The translations under genes were made by a program, and so were the position numbers. Below are positions 23,906 to 38,274 of a stretch of DNA of 64,000 nt, piece after piece; the first letter of the stretch is position 1, and each line of letters opens with the position of its first letter. The stretch covers positions 438,966,351 to 439,030,350 of the forward strand of contig NC_066580.1 of assembly GCF_024323335.1 (NCBI RefSeq), in the 5' to 3' direction. This stretch comes from Lathyrus oleraceus. Lineage: Eukaryota > Streptophyta > Magnoliopsida > Fabales > Fabaceae. Under the pieces are notes generated by a model. It had not been told where the DNA came from, ran no database searches, and worked only from the letters and a program-made list of their open reading frames with translations.

Positions 23906-26060
23906 TTAGGCAAAGTATTTCTTGACTGCATTGGCATTTACAGGACGAATGAGCTCTTCACCATCCATAGTTGTAAGAATCAATGCATCGCCTAAGAAGG
24001 CTCTCTTAACAACATACGAACCTTCATAGTTAGGAGTAAACTTGCCCCTAGAATCAGGTTTGAAGGATAAGATCTTCTTGAGCACGAGGTCACCTTCTCG
24101 AAACACGTGAGGCTTGACCTTCTTATCAAAAGATTTCTTCATTCTCTTTTGATATAACTGACCATGACACATGGCAGTCAATATCTTCTTTTCAATCAAA
24201 TTGAGTTGATCAAACCTAGTCTGACACCATTCAGCCTTGGTCAACTTGGCTTCCATCAAGACACACAATGATGAGATCTCAACCTCTACGGGGAGCATAC
24301 CTTCCATGCCATAAACAAGAGAGAAATGGGTTGCCCCTGTTGAAGTGCGGACAAATGTACGGTAACCATGCAAAGCAAATGAGAGCATCTCATGCCAATC
24401 TCTGTACGTCACAACCATCTTCTGGATAATCTTCTGGATATTGTTATTCGCAACTTCAACAACCTCATTCATCTTGGGTTTGTAGAGAGAAGAATTATGA
24501 TGTGCAAATTTGAAGTATTTGCAAAGATCTTCCACCATATTGTTATTCAAGTTCGATCCATTATCAGTAATGATCTTACTTGGCACACCATACCGATATA
24601 TAATTTGATTCTTAATAAACCTCACAATAACTTATTTGTTCATATTTGTATATGATGTCGCTTCAACCCACTTTGTGAAGTAATCAATAGCCACCAGAAT
24701 GAAATAATGTTCGTTCAAAGCTTTGGCCTCAATCATGCCAATCATATCAAATACCCACATGGAGAAGGGCCATGGAAAGGAAATGACATTCAAAAGTATT
24801 GGAGGAACATGAATCTTATCCGCATAAATTTGACACTTGTGGCATTTCTTCACAAACTTGCAACAGTCAGATTCCATTGTCATACAATAGTAACCTGCTC
24901 TCAACATCTTCTTTGGCATAACATGTCCATTGGAATGAGTACCAAAGGAACCTTCATGGACCTCTGTCATCAATAAGTATGCTTCGTGTCTATCCACACA
25001 TCTGAATAAAACCATATCGAAGTTTCTTTTATAAAGCACATCACCATTTAAGTAGAAGTTGCCAGGTAATCTTCTCAAAGTCTTCTTATCTTTCAAAGAT
25101 GCCCCAGGTTGGTAAATATGACTATGGAGGAAACATTTGATATCATAATACCATGGATTATCATCTTTGACTTCTTCAACAACAAATACATGAGCTGGCC
25201 TATCAAGACACATCACAGTCAGATTGAGAACTTTATTCCAATACTTCACCACAATCGTGGAAGCCAGAGTTGCAAGAGCATATGTCATCCTGTTTTCATC
25301 CCAAGGGATATGATGAAACTCAACCTTTGTAAATAAAGATGATATCCTCCTCGCATAATCTCCATATAGTATCAAACCGGGTTGATTCATCTCCCATTCA
25401 CCTTTGATCTGATTCACAACCAAAGTTGAATCTCCATAGACGTCAAGATATTTGATTATGAGATAAATGGCTTCTTCGAGCCCCATAATGCAAGCTTCAT
25501 ACTCAGCCATATTATTTGTACATTTGAAGGCCAATCTAGCTGTAAACGGAAAATGAGTGCCTTGAGGAGTAACAATCACTACCACAATGTCATTACCATA
25601 AGAATTAACAACTTCATCAAATACCATGCCCCAACAGGACCCAGGTTCTGGCCCTTCTTCAAGCAATGGTTCATCACAATCTTTCATCTTCAAATACAAA
25701 ATCTCTTGTCAGGGAAATCAAACTGCACTGACTGATAATCATCAATAGGTTGGTGAGCCAAATGGTCAGCCAAGACACTATATTTAATCGCTTTATGAGC
25801 TCGGTATTCAATATCATACTCAGATAACAACATTTGCCAACGAGAAATCCTCCCAATTAAAGCAGGATTTTCAAAAATGTACTTGATTGGATCCATATTG
25901 GATATCAACCAAGTAGTATGATTCAACATATATTGGCGCAGACGCTTATCAGCCCAAGCCAAAGCACAACATGTCTTCTCAAGCATAGAATACCGAGACT
26001 CACAGTCGGTGAACTTCTTAATGAGGTAGTAAATTGCATATTCTTTCTTCCCAAAAATGT
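23906..26060 (-). pseudogene. pol: Ogre/Tat pol fragment: RNase H, second RNase H, integrase
   Basis: Read from 26060 downwards: the end of the reverse-transcriptase RNase H (AIYYLIKKFTDCESRYSMLE, then RISRWQMLLSEYDIEY); a second RNase H typical of the Tat lineage (NNMAEYEACIMGLEEAI, VYGDSTLVVNQIKGEWE); the integrase zinc-binding region (H, H, CHKCQ); the catalytic core with ITDNGSNLNN and the final Glu in VEVANNNIQK; and a C-terminal region ending VNANAVKKYFA. There is a frameshift near 25695 and a TAA at about 24634. In the second RNase H the last catalytic Asp (usually MADALATL) is Tyr (MTYALATL). The protease and most of the reverse transcriptase are absent, replaced by an LTR at 26072. 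Not functional. Confidence 0.85.
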
Positions 26061-26071
26061 CACCAAATTTT

Positions 26072-28039
26072 ATGGATCATACATCAAATTGAAGAGAAAA
26101 ATTCCAGGATTCCAAATATGACCTCCATTTTTTTCAACTCTCACTCTATAAGGAGAAATATGGAGTTGAAAATTGAGGTTCCATAACTGAGTTGCTTCGA
26201 TTCAACCTCAAAGCAACTCAATCTCAATGTCTACATTGGTAGGACTTCAGCCAACCACAAAACAAGCAAAATTATTGATAAATGAGTGAGAATCGAAGAA
26301 GAGAAGTTTGAGAAATTCCACCTTCGGGTAGTAGCTATGGAGGTCGGTCTTGATGCAATTCTACTTGGCTTAGCTTCCTCTTGCTTGCAGGAGATGATTG
26401 AGATGAAAAAGGTACTGAATCCTTTGAGTTCTAGTTCACAAATAAAATTTGAACTGGAAGCTCAATTTCATAGAAATCTTCAAGGTATTCTATCAATGGT
26501 GGCTATGGGATTGCTAAGCAAAGCTTGGGCCATGGTTCCCCTCAATTCTGAGGCAATGAAGCTCATTATATAGGCAATGCAAAGTGATTTCCACACCATT
26601 AAAATTTTAATCCAAAAATAGAAATTTATGTTCATGGGTGCATGGGCATGTGGCCTAAATGATGATTGTAATAAGTCCAAATTCGTGCACAATTGATGTT
26701 GAGATCATAACATGGAAGCATGGAACCATGCTAAGTTCAAAAGTCCTTCAATATTTGTCCAAATGGAGTGATCTTGAGCTCTTTGGAAAGATAGCATGAA
26801 GGGAAATAACTTTGATGTTGGTACTTTTTCCATTTGAAGCTTGGAACTTGATGAATTCTGACCTTTAAATTGGAGGAATCAAACATACTTGAAAATTTTA
26901 TAAGTTAAAAGTCAAATGACCCCTTTTTCCATCTTGAATAACTTTTGCTATGAGTTTCAAATGACTTTGGTTCCTTCTTCAAAGTTGTAGTTCTTTCAAT
27001 TATATTAAATTTGATCACATATTGGACACCACTTTGATCTTACATGATGAAGTTATGGATTTTAGAAGTTGAGGAAAATTGCTTGTTCAATGGTGAGGAC
27101 CAAAATGGACCTATAATTTTTCCTCATGGTACATGCCCTTGCAAGTAGAATTTGACCTTTCTAAAATAAGAAAAGTTGAAGAAGACATATTTAAATTAAT
27201 CATGAAACTTGGATCATCTTCATATCATAAAAATTGAGCAAGTTATGGTTCTTGGAAGTTGACCTTCCATCTAGGGCACAAACAAAATGACCTATAATCT
27301 TTCACCATAAAAAATGACTTTCCAAGCAAAATTAGCTCTTGATGCCAACATTAAAGTTGTTTTTAATGTCATAAATAGTAAATTTTCTCTTAGAATAATT
27401 TTCATATGACAAAATTGTAGGAGATAGGGTCTAGGGAACCTTAGATTTGACCAGTTGACTTTTCTGGTCAACCTCCTTGAACCAACTTGCAAAATTGAAG
27501 TTCTTTTGCTCTTTTAGGTCTCATGAAGGATCATATATGCTTATGATGAAGTTAAATAAAGTATCCCATAATATCTTTGACCAATTGTTGAAGAAACTTG
27601 TTGAGGAAGGCACACAAGATACCTAGATAAATTAGGGTTTCCTTGACAAATAAGCTTCAAACTCTTGATGAATTCTTGATCAAAATGGCAAATAAAGAAC
27701 ATGGGGATCCATATATGATTCTTAGAACCAATGTGAGCCTTTTCTAGATTGATCCTTTGCACTGAGGGTCTCAAACCCTAGTTGTGAGCTTGATGAGGCA
27801 CAGGTGGACACACACACTTCCTACAAAAGAAACAAAGCTACACTAGACATATTTTTGGTATTTGGGTTAGTAAACAAAGAAGAGGAAAAAGTATGATACA
27901 ATCACAAATTCTTGGTGATCTCTCCCAACGCAAACCTAATGAATGATAGATGAGGAGGATACCAAGATGTGATCCGAATGCCAATGCAAATATGATGAGA
28001 TGGCATGAGGGATCTTAAGATCAAAATCGGGGTCTTACA
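26072..28039 (-). mobile_element. Ty3/gypsy-type LTR (family X), truncated, in the Ogre pol
   Basis: The right end reads 'aaaatcggggtcttaca' on the plus strand, i.e. TGTAAGACCCCGATTTTGA on the minus strand, a typical Ty3/gypsy LTR start. The stretch 26072 to about 26990 is closely similar to 58318-59240, where the same family continues further left. Here the LTR end is missing: sequence passes straight into RNase H code near 26060. It contains several 'aagttgac' and 'cttggaactt' repeats but no coding domain. Confidence 0.65.
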
Positions 28040-28215
28040 AGATGCATCTCCGAAATTTCTACTAAATTGGTAAATACATAAGGTATTTCTTAAAATGTTC
28101 CGAAGATGCATCTCCAAAATAAAAATAACTCAACTTCTATGACGCCTCTCAGAATGACCTTTGTTGTGTATGTAAGAGGTGCGTCCGGAGATACATCTCC
28201 GAAAACAGGGGATAT
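28040..28215. repeat. Palindromic 'agatgcatct' repeat
   Basis: The self-complementary core agatgcatctcc occurs at 28040 and about 28105, and a variant ccggagatacatctccgaa at about 28182. Such cggagatgcatctccg palindromes recur as a dispersed repeat in legume genomes (from general knowledge). No gene is seen. Confidence 0.55.
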
Positions 28216-28489
28216 TTTTGGAAATTCGCGTGGTACAATAGAAACATATAGGATGCGTTAAGAAATGCTCAATATTTATTTTATATAAAATACCCTTTTG
28301 TAGAAAATTGATTCTATATGGCATCGATTTTTTATGATATAAACTTACATGGTTGAGAAATTTATTTTCATACATAATGTTCTAACAAAATAAGAATGGC
28401 AATTTTAATTTCAAATACTTTTAAATGAATGTGTTTTTATCACGTTCATAAAAATATGAGATTAATTATTATGTATTATCAGTATAAAA

Positions 28490-28616
28490 AGTTTTACACT
28501 GTCAATTCATCATCATCATCCATTTGTATTACTTTATAATTGGTTAAAATAAAATTCAAACTTCTTCCAACATCCAACGTCTATGATTAATTGACGGTGT
28601 AAAATCTTTTACACTG
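28490..28616. mobile_element. MITE-like element, 127 bp, about 30-bp inverted ends
   Basis: The left end 'cagtataaaaagttttacac' and following 'tgtcaattcat' are the imperfect reverse complement of the right end 'attaattgacggtgtaaaat' plus 'cttttacactg'. The core has 'catcatcatc'. No clear target duplication is found (flanks tgtattat and tttgtgca), so superfamily assignment is left open. Confidence 0.6.
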
Positions 28617-28632
28617 TTTGTGCATTTCAATT

Positions 28633-28637
<5 letters not shown>

Positions 28638-28686
<49 letters not shown>
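28638..28686. repeat. (TA)n microsatellite
   Basis: About 24 TA units in a pure run. Confidence 0.95.
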
Positions 28687-28690
<4 letters not shown>

Positions 28691-28744
28691 TAGGATAATG
28701 ATCATTAAGAGAAAAAATAAAATGCAACTATTAGGTTTTTTTTA

Positions 28745-29535
28745 GTCACTTTAGAACAAAGGTGGAATCCATTATACATGTCTTGCATGATTGTCCTTTG
28801 GTTTTTTCTATTTGGATTAATGTGGTTAAGTTGAATATGAGAGACTATTTTTTCACTAATAATATTAAGGAGTGAGTGGATACTAATTTGTGTTTGGAAT
28901 TTGGTATCAGCGGAGATCCGTCATGGTCGGAACTTTGGGCAACCTCTTGCTATTCACTTTGGATGTGAGGGAATAAGGAACAATATGATGAGAGTTTTTT
29001 GAGACCTAGAGTTATGCGGTAGCATGTTACTAAAGTTGCTCATGATTATTTTTTGATAATGGAGCTCCATGGTAATAAGATAGAGTAAACTTGAAAGGCT
29101 AAGCAAATAAGTTGGTCTCTTCCTCCTTCGGTTGAGTGAGATTTAACATTGATGGAGCTAGTAAGAATGATTGGATAGTTGAATGTGATGGTCTTTTAAG
29201 AGGCTGTACGGGTGAGTGGCTTGGAGGTTTCAGAAGATATTTGGATTCTTGTGGTGCATATATTGTTAACCTTTTGGATTTTCTTGAAGGATTAAGATTA
29301 GCAAAAGAGTTTAGATTTCGAGCTATTGAACTTCATATAGATTTCAAAGTGGTTGTTAAAAACATTTTAGATTCCGGACAAGATTAGTACAATAAATTCA
29401 ACAGTTTGTCAAACTAGAATGGGAGGCGCGAGTTTGTCATATTTATCGTGAGTTGAATACTTGTGCATATGCCCTTTCCAACACGGGGTATGATCTAGGT
29501 CCTAATTTGATGCTTTATGAACGAGTTTTTGCTTA
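28745..29535 (+). pseudogene. LINE-type non-LTR retrotransposon tail with RNase H
   Basis: Pieces of one decayed reading frame can be followed: ESIIHVLHDCPLVFSIW (zinc-binding end of the reverse-transcriptase part), WSELWATSCYSLWM, then after a frameshift RFNIDGASKNDWIVECDGLL, GEWLGGFRRYL, LEGLRLAKEF and, after a further stop, VCHIYRELNTCAYALSNTGY. This is the plant LINE RNase H order (DGA, LEGL, REeN.cAdaLa). The stretch from 29136 is open for 83 codons; elsewhere there are stops and shifts. Only the C-terminal end is present, as expected for a 5'-truncated insertion. Confidence 0.75.
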
Positions 29536-29724
29536 AATTTCTCTTCTTTTATCAACTGATTGTATTGGAGTATCTGAATGGAAATCGCGATATTAAACGC
29601 AACACAAAACAAAAATTTCCATTAAGCCAATCCTTACGAATGTGCATGATCAGTGATAGAAATAATTACCTCTTGTATCGATTAAAACCTGTAGTGGTAT
29701 ATTCGTGAGCATCCTAAATTAAGG

Positions 29725-30198
29725 TGTTATCGCCCAAGAGCGGTACCGCTTAGGAAGTGACTTAAGGACTCGCCCTGAGAACTGATGACGTGTGTAAAGT
29801 CATTAGCCAAGGGAGAGGTAGTTCACCATCACTCACAAAAGGATAAGGTCAATAACTTCCCCTGATCAGGAGGGATAAGTTATCCCCACTCATGGTTACC
29901 CAAACCCTAAGCCCAAAAGGCTTCTATAAATACACCTCCCTCAGAGGAGGAAAAGGAAAATCATAACTCGCATAAAACATACCCCTTATACGCTTACACC
30001 TAAGCACATCAACCATCTACAAGTTTCCTCACCTCACGTGAGAAGGACTCTTAAAACCACCATAAGACATCACCATACAGGGCTTCTCGCCACCATGGGC
30101 AAAATCCTAACCACCATACAATATAGTATACCTATTAAAACCTTTATCCCCTACCCTTGTAGGAGAAACACACACACCTATAATTTTTTACCAGTACA
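29725..30198 (+). mobile_element. Short Ty3/gypsy LTR, 474 bp (element F)
   Basis: Starts TGTTATCGCCC and ends ACCAGTACA, followed one base later by a TGGCGCCCATCGTGGGGC primer-binding site. It has a TATA box at 29923 about 275 bp before the end. No second copy is seen in the window, so the element is 3'-truncated. Confidence 0.75.
29923..29933 (+). promoter_or_regulatory. TATA box of LTR F
   Basis: ctataaatacacc at a position suited to initiate transcription about 30 bp downstream inside the LTR, towards the gag frame. Confidence 0.5.
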
Positions 30199-30199
30199 G

Positions 30200-30217
30200 T
30201 GGCGCCCATCGTGGGGC
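30200..30217 (+). other. Primer-binding site of element F
   Basis: TGGCGCCCATCGTGGGGC directly after the LTR end and one spacer base. The type differs from the TGGCGACT site of the Ogre elements, so F is a different lineage. The tRNA is not assigned. Confidence 0.65.
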
Positions 30218-30307
30218 TCTAGTAAAAATAACTTGAGCCACACCGTCTTCAACACCGTCACCTTGCTCGCTATTACCATTCACTCTTATGCCTAGCCACT
30301 TTCAGCC

Positions 30308-31110
30308 ATGGTTAACATGAGAGCTTCATCCCATACGCCAGAAGGTACCAACGGTAGTGGTGATACAAACTCCTTGGCGGAACTGCGTGTCGCCATGGAC
30401 GATTTATGCCGCGATAAACATATACTAGAGAATGAGGTTCACAACATCAGACAACGCCAACAAGATTTCAATGCCCCCCGAGGAGATGAAACTATTTGAC
30501 CCTCAACCATTTTTAGATGAGATATGGGGGGAATTTATCCCCGAGGGCTTCAAACCTCCCTCCTTGGCCAAATTTGATGGGCGCAACGATACCTACGAGC
30601 ATGTCGTCTTCATTAATACACAGATGACCGTCATGGGAGTGTTTGGCTCCCTGATAAGTAAGTTTCTATCTGGAACTTTCGAAGATTCCACCCTTCGATG
30701 GTATATGGGTTTACCTCATGCATTCATCAACATCTATCAAGAACTGCAAAAGAAGCTAGTACACAAATTCTCCGCCAACCTCCATAGGAAGATGTCCACC
30801 ACAAGTTTATTTAACATATGCCAGGGTCCATCTGAATCACTGAGAGATTACCTCGTCCGCTTTAACGAAAATACCATAAGGGTCATCCCACCAAACCAAG
30901 AAATTATTATGGGGGTGTTCCATAATGGACTCAATGAGCTTACTTTAACGAGTCCCCCGCCAAGCAATTATCACTTTTGTTGGCAGAAGTGCTCACCAGA
31001 GCAGAGTGCTACATAAAGAGCAAGGGGAGCCATGCTAAAAATAAGGCATGCGATGTCAAGGAGCGTGTTCCCAATGTTGAAGGCTCACATCACTAGAGGA
31101 AGAGCAATTA
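30308..31110 (+). pseudogene. gag: Ty3/gypsy gag of element F, frameshifted
   Basis: Starts MVNMRASSHTPEGTNGSGDT, with a helical stretch LAELRVAMDDLCRDKHILEN. After a frameshift near 30498 it continues in a second frame with the conserved retrotransposon gag region (FKPPSLAKFDGRNDTYEHV, LRWYMGLP, YQELQKKLVHKF, ESLRDYLVRFNE). A second shift near 30960 leads to a third frame with LLAEVLTRAECYIKSKG up to about 31085. It encodes the capsid-like part only; the rest of the element is cut by a copia LTR near 31135. The LTR, primer-binding site and gag are in consistent order, so the 5' end is genuine. Confidence 0.78.
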
Positions 31111-31134
31111 TACCTTACCCATAAAGGACAATAT

Positions 31135-32250
31135 TACGTTCAAAATGGTAGAATTGTGTTGACTTTTTCTTTCTTTTTTTAAACTTTTGGTCAGATTCTA
31201 AACACAAGGTATATAATTTGATCCAGTAAGAGACAGACAACAGATATGAAATGAAAGAAAGAAGAGTGATACACAGAGTTATCATGGTTCCTCTCACAAC
31301 TTGAGAGTAATCCATCCCCCCTTATACTTATAATAAATTTTCATTATAATCACACGAATTACAATTTGCTCATGCCCACAAGAAAAAGACTTCCAATTCT
31401 AAAACACTAAAGTAAGAGACTTATATGCTCAAGCATACAAGCAAGAAACTTCAAATGCTCAGACACTTAGTAAAAGGCTTCTAAAAATCAACCTAATATA
31501 TAAATGATTATTGGGGTAATACACTTGATATATAATCAGATATGTATAAAGAATACAATGCAAATAGACTATTTTAAGACATAGAGGTTTCTAAGATATA
31601 CAAGGATAAGAAATCCTAAGTCTACCTTGTGCTTTATTTTGATAGAGTAACTTCTCTTTTTAATGTCAAGTTATTCAGTTGTTTTCTTCAAGTCTTTAGC
31701 CCCTTAAATAGAGAAGGAAAAGAGTCGTTGAAGATCCAACACAAATGAGTCTTTGAGAAGCTTGAATAGAGTCATTGATATGTTTCTTTAAATGGTTACT
31801 GGCGTTTAAATCTTGATTGAAATTTCTTTATTACAATAGGAATTATCAGTTATATCTCAGTTGACGATATGAAGAAAATATAGATTAGGTATTCACATGA
31901 CAAAGTAGACTCACATGTTGACAATGACCCATCAATTTCACCTTGGTCCTTATGCTTTGACTGGCTCAGGTTTTGATCATCAGAAGCAGACTTCTACAAA
32001 TGCTGGTCTTCAGAGGCTAACTTTTTCAGACTCTGACATTAAGATCTTGACCTCTTCATAAGTTGACTTCTTTAGAGTTTAGTCTTCAGCTTCAGATCCA
32101 TCATATTCTAGTCTTTAAGCTTCTCTTTAGATTTTCATAGTCATAACCAATACTTGGAGTCTATATGAAAATTCAGTTTATGGTCCTGCGCACTTGAACA
32201 AATATTAGTATACCTATTTCTTGTACTTTTTTACCAATACAAAACCTTTG
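31135..32250 (-). mobile_element. Ty1/copia SIRE/Maximus-type LTR
   Basis: On the minus strand it shows the family order: 'ttggtaaaaaag', 'gttcaagtgcgcagg', many 'gaagtc' and 'cttctgatgatc' words, a TATA-like 'tctatttaaggggc' near 31700, and a late 'tactctcaagttgtgagagg' block. No copia primer-binding site or coding sequence is found on either side, so it may be a solo LTR inserted into element F. Both ends are approximate. Confidence 0.6.
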
Positions 32251-33061
32251 ATGAAAAATTGGATGAACGATCACGAGCGCTGAACAAAGAACAACTCCTT
32301 TACTCAGTCCACACGAATAGAGTATCTTCAATCTCAATGCTAGCTGCATTTGGTGTTATGAAGCATGGATGAGAATACTTGATATGTTGATGTTATTGTA
32401 AATAGTGTGTGGTGTTGTTAGTTAATATACTTCTAATTATTTTCCACCGTTTATTATTAGAATGTATTATCATCTCTCCTGTTTGAATGTTGCCTTTACA
32501 CGGGTATTGCGCAGATACTCAGGAGTAACATTGCTGAAGTAAGTGGAAGATATCCTTGGAGTTACTTCCATAGTTTATCGCTTTTATTTAGTTGTTCCTT
32601 GCTCTGATCATGTAACATCGAGTGGGATAAACGCTTGATTTGATTTTTGTATCATTGTTGTCGATGTTACAATGCTATTGAGTTGATTGCCATACTCTTT
32701 TGATTATGCTATTAAGTTGAAATTCACGAGACTTAATGTCTTAAGTTACACTACTATTGTTGTATGTTTATTAGTGATTCCGCTGCGATGATACCGTAAA
32801 TTATTGGGTGAGAATGCGAGGACAGGTACTGAATGTCTTATTATACAAGTACTTGATCCAAATCAGATGTGTTGGATGTCGTATAACATCCCAAATACAA
32901 ATAAGATGCGTTGGATGTCATGTAACATCCCTGGTATAAATATGTGCATTTGAATTTATTTATTTGGTAACCCGTGTTACATAGAAAGTTATGTGTTTTG
33001 ATGTGTGTGACACCCTTGTGTTATGTTTTCTAACTAAAATATCAGATTATTGTTTTGGGGT
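32251..33061. other. Unassigned repeat-like DNA with a 39-bp tandem duplication
   Basis: No gene is seen. A block 'aaatcagatgtgttggatgt' at 32860 recurs at 32899 with few changes (39-bp step). It includes a 'gtgtgacacccttgtgtt' word near 33005. Possibly LTR sequence of an unrecognised family. Confidence 0.35.
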
Positions 33062-33323
33062 ATAGAAGGATGCTACAATCTTCCTGCAATAAGATCGGAT
33101 ATGGGTTCTTGGACAACTAACTCGACACAAAACACATGTCAACAACATTCAACCCAAAGGCACCAGAACCCTCAATAGCCTTCATCTTTTCCTCAAGAAC
33201 ACGAAATTTCTTCTCCACCTCAGCAATTGATGGTCCAAAGGCGTCATAGACTGAATCATCCTTTGGAATGAAGAAAGGATCCTGATGATCAACTATCTCA
33301 GGTTGAGCTCCCATGTTGGTAGG
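33062..33323 (-). pseudogene. gag: Ogre gag fragment E, part beyond the solo LTR
   Basis: The minus-strand frame reads TNMGAQPEIVDHQDPF, KDDSVYDAFGPSIAEVEKKF and GAFGLNVVDMCFVSS, the family's usual order, and stops at 33117. It continues directly from the gag piece at 36241 if the solo LTR between them is removed. Beyond 33062 the similarity ends. Confidence 0.7.
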
Positions 33324-36240
<2,917 letters not shown>

Positions 36241-36575
36241 ATAGGGATGTTGAATGTAGGACCAACATTTTGATTCACGTGACCTCCCTCAGGAGGTGGC
36301 TGAGTCATAATTGGTGTACTGGTACCCATTACCGAATTCACTGGAAGTGTTATAGAAGGATTTGCAGCAGCAATGATCAGATTGATCTGTCGTAATTCTT
36401 CTTGACCCCTAGCCATAACTTGCATAATTTCCATAAGTTGACCCATCTAGGCCCTCATAGTGAGCATGTCTTCTCTCATTGCAACCTGGTTTTGCTCTAG
36501 TTGATCCATTATCAGCCTTTGATTGTTGCAAGCGTTGTAGCGATGTTTGGAAGTCGGGTTAACGATAGAAGATTA
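36241..36575 (-). pseudogene. gag: Ogre gag fragment E, part before the solo LTR
   Basis: On the minus strand: NQRLIMDQLEQNQVAMREDM, then a TAG stop at about 36449, then MGQLMEIMQVMARGQEELRQ, TPIMTQPPPEGG and VGPTFNIPIG up to the LTR boundary. Short coiled-coil heptads followed by a Pro-rich linker fit the start of Ogre gag. With the piece at 33062-33323 it forms one broken gene. Confidence 0.7.
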
Positions 36576-36838
36576 TATGAGGACGAGAAGTAACAATGAG
36601 TTTTCTTGGTTTCTTTTTATGAATTGCAAGATGGTGTATGAACGATGCATGATTGATTTGTGTTTATTATTTTTATTCTCAACCTTACATGATTTTTAAT
36701 GATTAGCAATCATTGAAATAGAAGATAAAGCAATCACACAGAAATAAACAAGTCAAGTTTTTATTTACTGAGTATTACAATCGAGGGAAATACAACGCAG
36801 TAATTCAAATCAAAACAGGGAAAATATAGAGCAATAAT
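36576..36838. other. Spacer between Ogre E ORF1 and gag
   Basis: AT-rich, without a long frame. It lies between the end of the ORF1 remnant and the gag remnant on the minus strand, as the untranslated spacer does in Ogre elements. Confidence 0.4.
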
Positions 36839-37385
36839 TAAATGACACGCTTGTCCTTGCATTCCTTGAGCTCTTTCAATTCAACCTTGAACCTCGTCAT
36901 CATGCGTTCACAGATGTAGACAAAACGGAGTATGGAAGGAGGAGTATTGCTCTCATCTATGTCTTCCAGGGCGTCATCCAACCTTTAAGGTACTTCCTTG
37001 ACCAATTCGTTGCAGAACCTTACCAAGCCATCATATTTTGCACGGTACATGGTGGCAGATGGTTACAAGATGTTAATAGATTTTTCTTAAGTATCCAGGA
37101 GTCCATTCGGGTGTTTCTTTTCATTAATCCAACGCAAACTCTCATTTTTCAAAGTCTCAAACCGCTCTTTCCGATGCTGTGCACACTTCGTGGGAATTTC
37201 TGCTTCTTGGCGTTTGTCATTCCAAACCTGAGGATTGACATAAGAAATTTTCACGGTTTCTTCTCTGAAACGGCGCTCTTGCTCAATTCTAGTATTGACA
37301 TTTTTGAGAGACAACTTGAGTTTCTTGATCTTGACCTCACATTCTTCCCTCAAATCCTTCTTCTCTTTCGTACCATAATCAATCT
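36839..37385 (-). pseudogene. Ogre ORF1-like coiled-coil protein, broken
   Basis: Minus-strand frame pieces: DYGTKEKKDLREECEVKIKK, LKNVNTRIEQERRFREETVK and VNPQVWNDKRQEAE up to a stop at 37087, then in the continuation AKYDGLVRFCNELVKEVP and MMTRFKVELKEFKECKDK, ending near 36839. It is strongly charged, predicted to be alpha-helical and coiled-coil. It precedes gag on the same strand, matching the extra ORF1 that Ogre elements carry upstream of gag. Its biochemical role is unknown. At least two stops break it. Confidence 0.6.
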
Positions 37386-37531
37386 ATAATGCGTATAAGA
37401 TCAAACTAATGCATCAAAAACCAACAAATAAAAAAATACAAAATGTAAAAACTCAACAATTTTTGATTGAATGGAGTAGAGTAGAGTAGAGATTGATGTC
37501 CTAGCCTTGACCACCATGCAATAGAAATAGG

Positions 37532-37651
37532 GAGAATGTTTGCTCACAAGATTTATTTTGGTTTCCCAAGAGAGAATGTTTGCTCACAAGATTTGTTTTG
37601 GTTTCCCAAGGGAGAATGTTTGCTCACAAGATTTGTTTTGTTTTGGTTTCC
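37532..37651. repeat. Tandem repeat, 40 bp x 3
   Basis: 'gagaatgtttgctcacaaga' starts at 37532, 37572 and 37612; copies are nearly identical, each followed by 'tttggtttccca'. Confidence 0.93.
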
Positions 37652-38060
37652 GAATAAAGTTTTTGAAATGAAATGAAGAGGTAAAAAAAAAAAAATTAAC
37701 ATTCGTAAAACATACAGAACTTAACCTCCATATTTCCATATTTTTCTTAATATGATTTAGTTGTATTTTAGGTGCACCAGAAAGTTAAGTTTCAGATTTT
37801 AAGAGCATTTTGTTTTTTATATTTTATTTTTCACTAAATTGTATGAGCACCACTAAGGGTGCCGGAAATAATCCCCTTATGATTCTGCCAAACAACTCCT
37901 TGCCAATCTAACGATGGCCCGGCAAAAATTTCTTATAAACCCAATATCTTCCATCAAAATTTGTGCATCTGGATGTGAGAATTTAGCTTGTATAACAAAA
38001 GTTGCCGACAAAATATGCTAAGAAATTAACTCAAATTATATTAAACCAGGAAAACAATAT
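37652..38060. other. Intergenic stretch, no gene seen
   Basis: Lies between Ogre fragment E and the 3' end of the MCA gene. Poly-A at 37685 and AT-rich sequence; no domain or repeat is recognised. Confidence 0.4.
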
Positions 38061-38274
38061 TAATAATGATACATCAGATAAATCTAGAAGCTACTTTTGT
38101 GGAGTACAATACAGCACAACAAATTACTATACATACATAGTTTAAAAGAGGCAAGGTACGATGAGAATCAAAATACATAGCTCTTGCCTTCAAGTTAGAA
38201 TTCCAGTAGCCTCTATTTAATGTCTTCAGGGCCCTTGAATCACTAAACAACCAAATGACAGTTTCATTTTTAAC
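38061..38274 (-). other. 3' UTR of the MCA gene (extent uncertain)
   Basis: Sequence following the MCA stop on the minus strand. It is AT-rich without repeats. A polyadenylation site cannot be fixed by eye. Confidence 0.4.
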
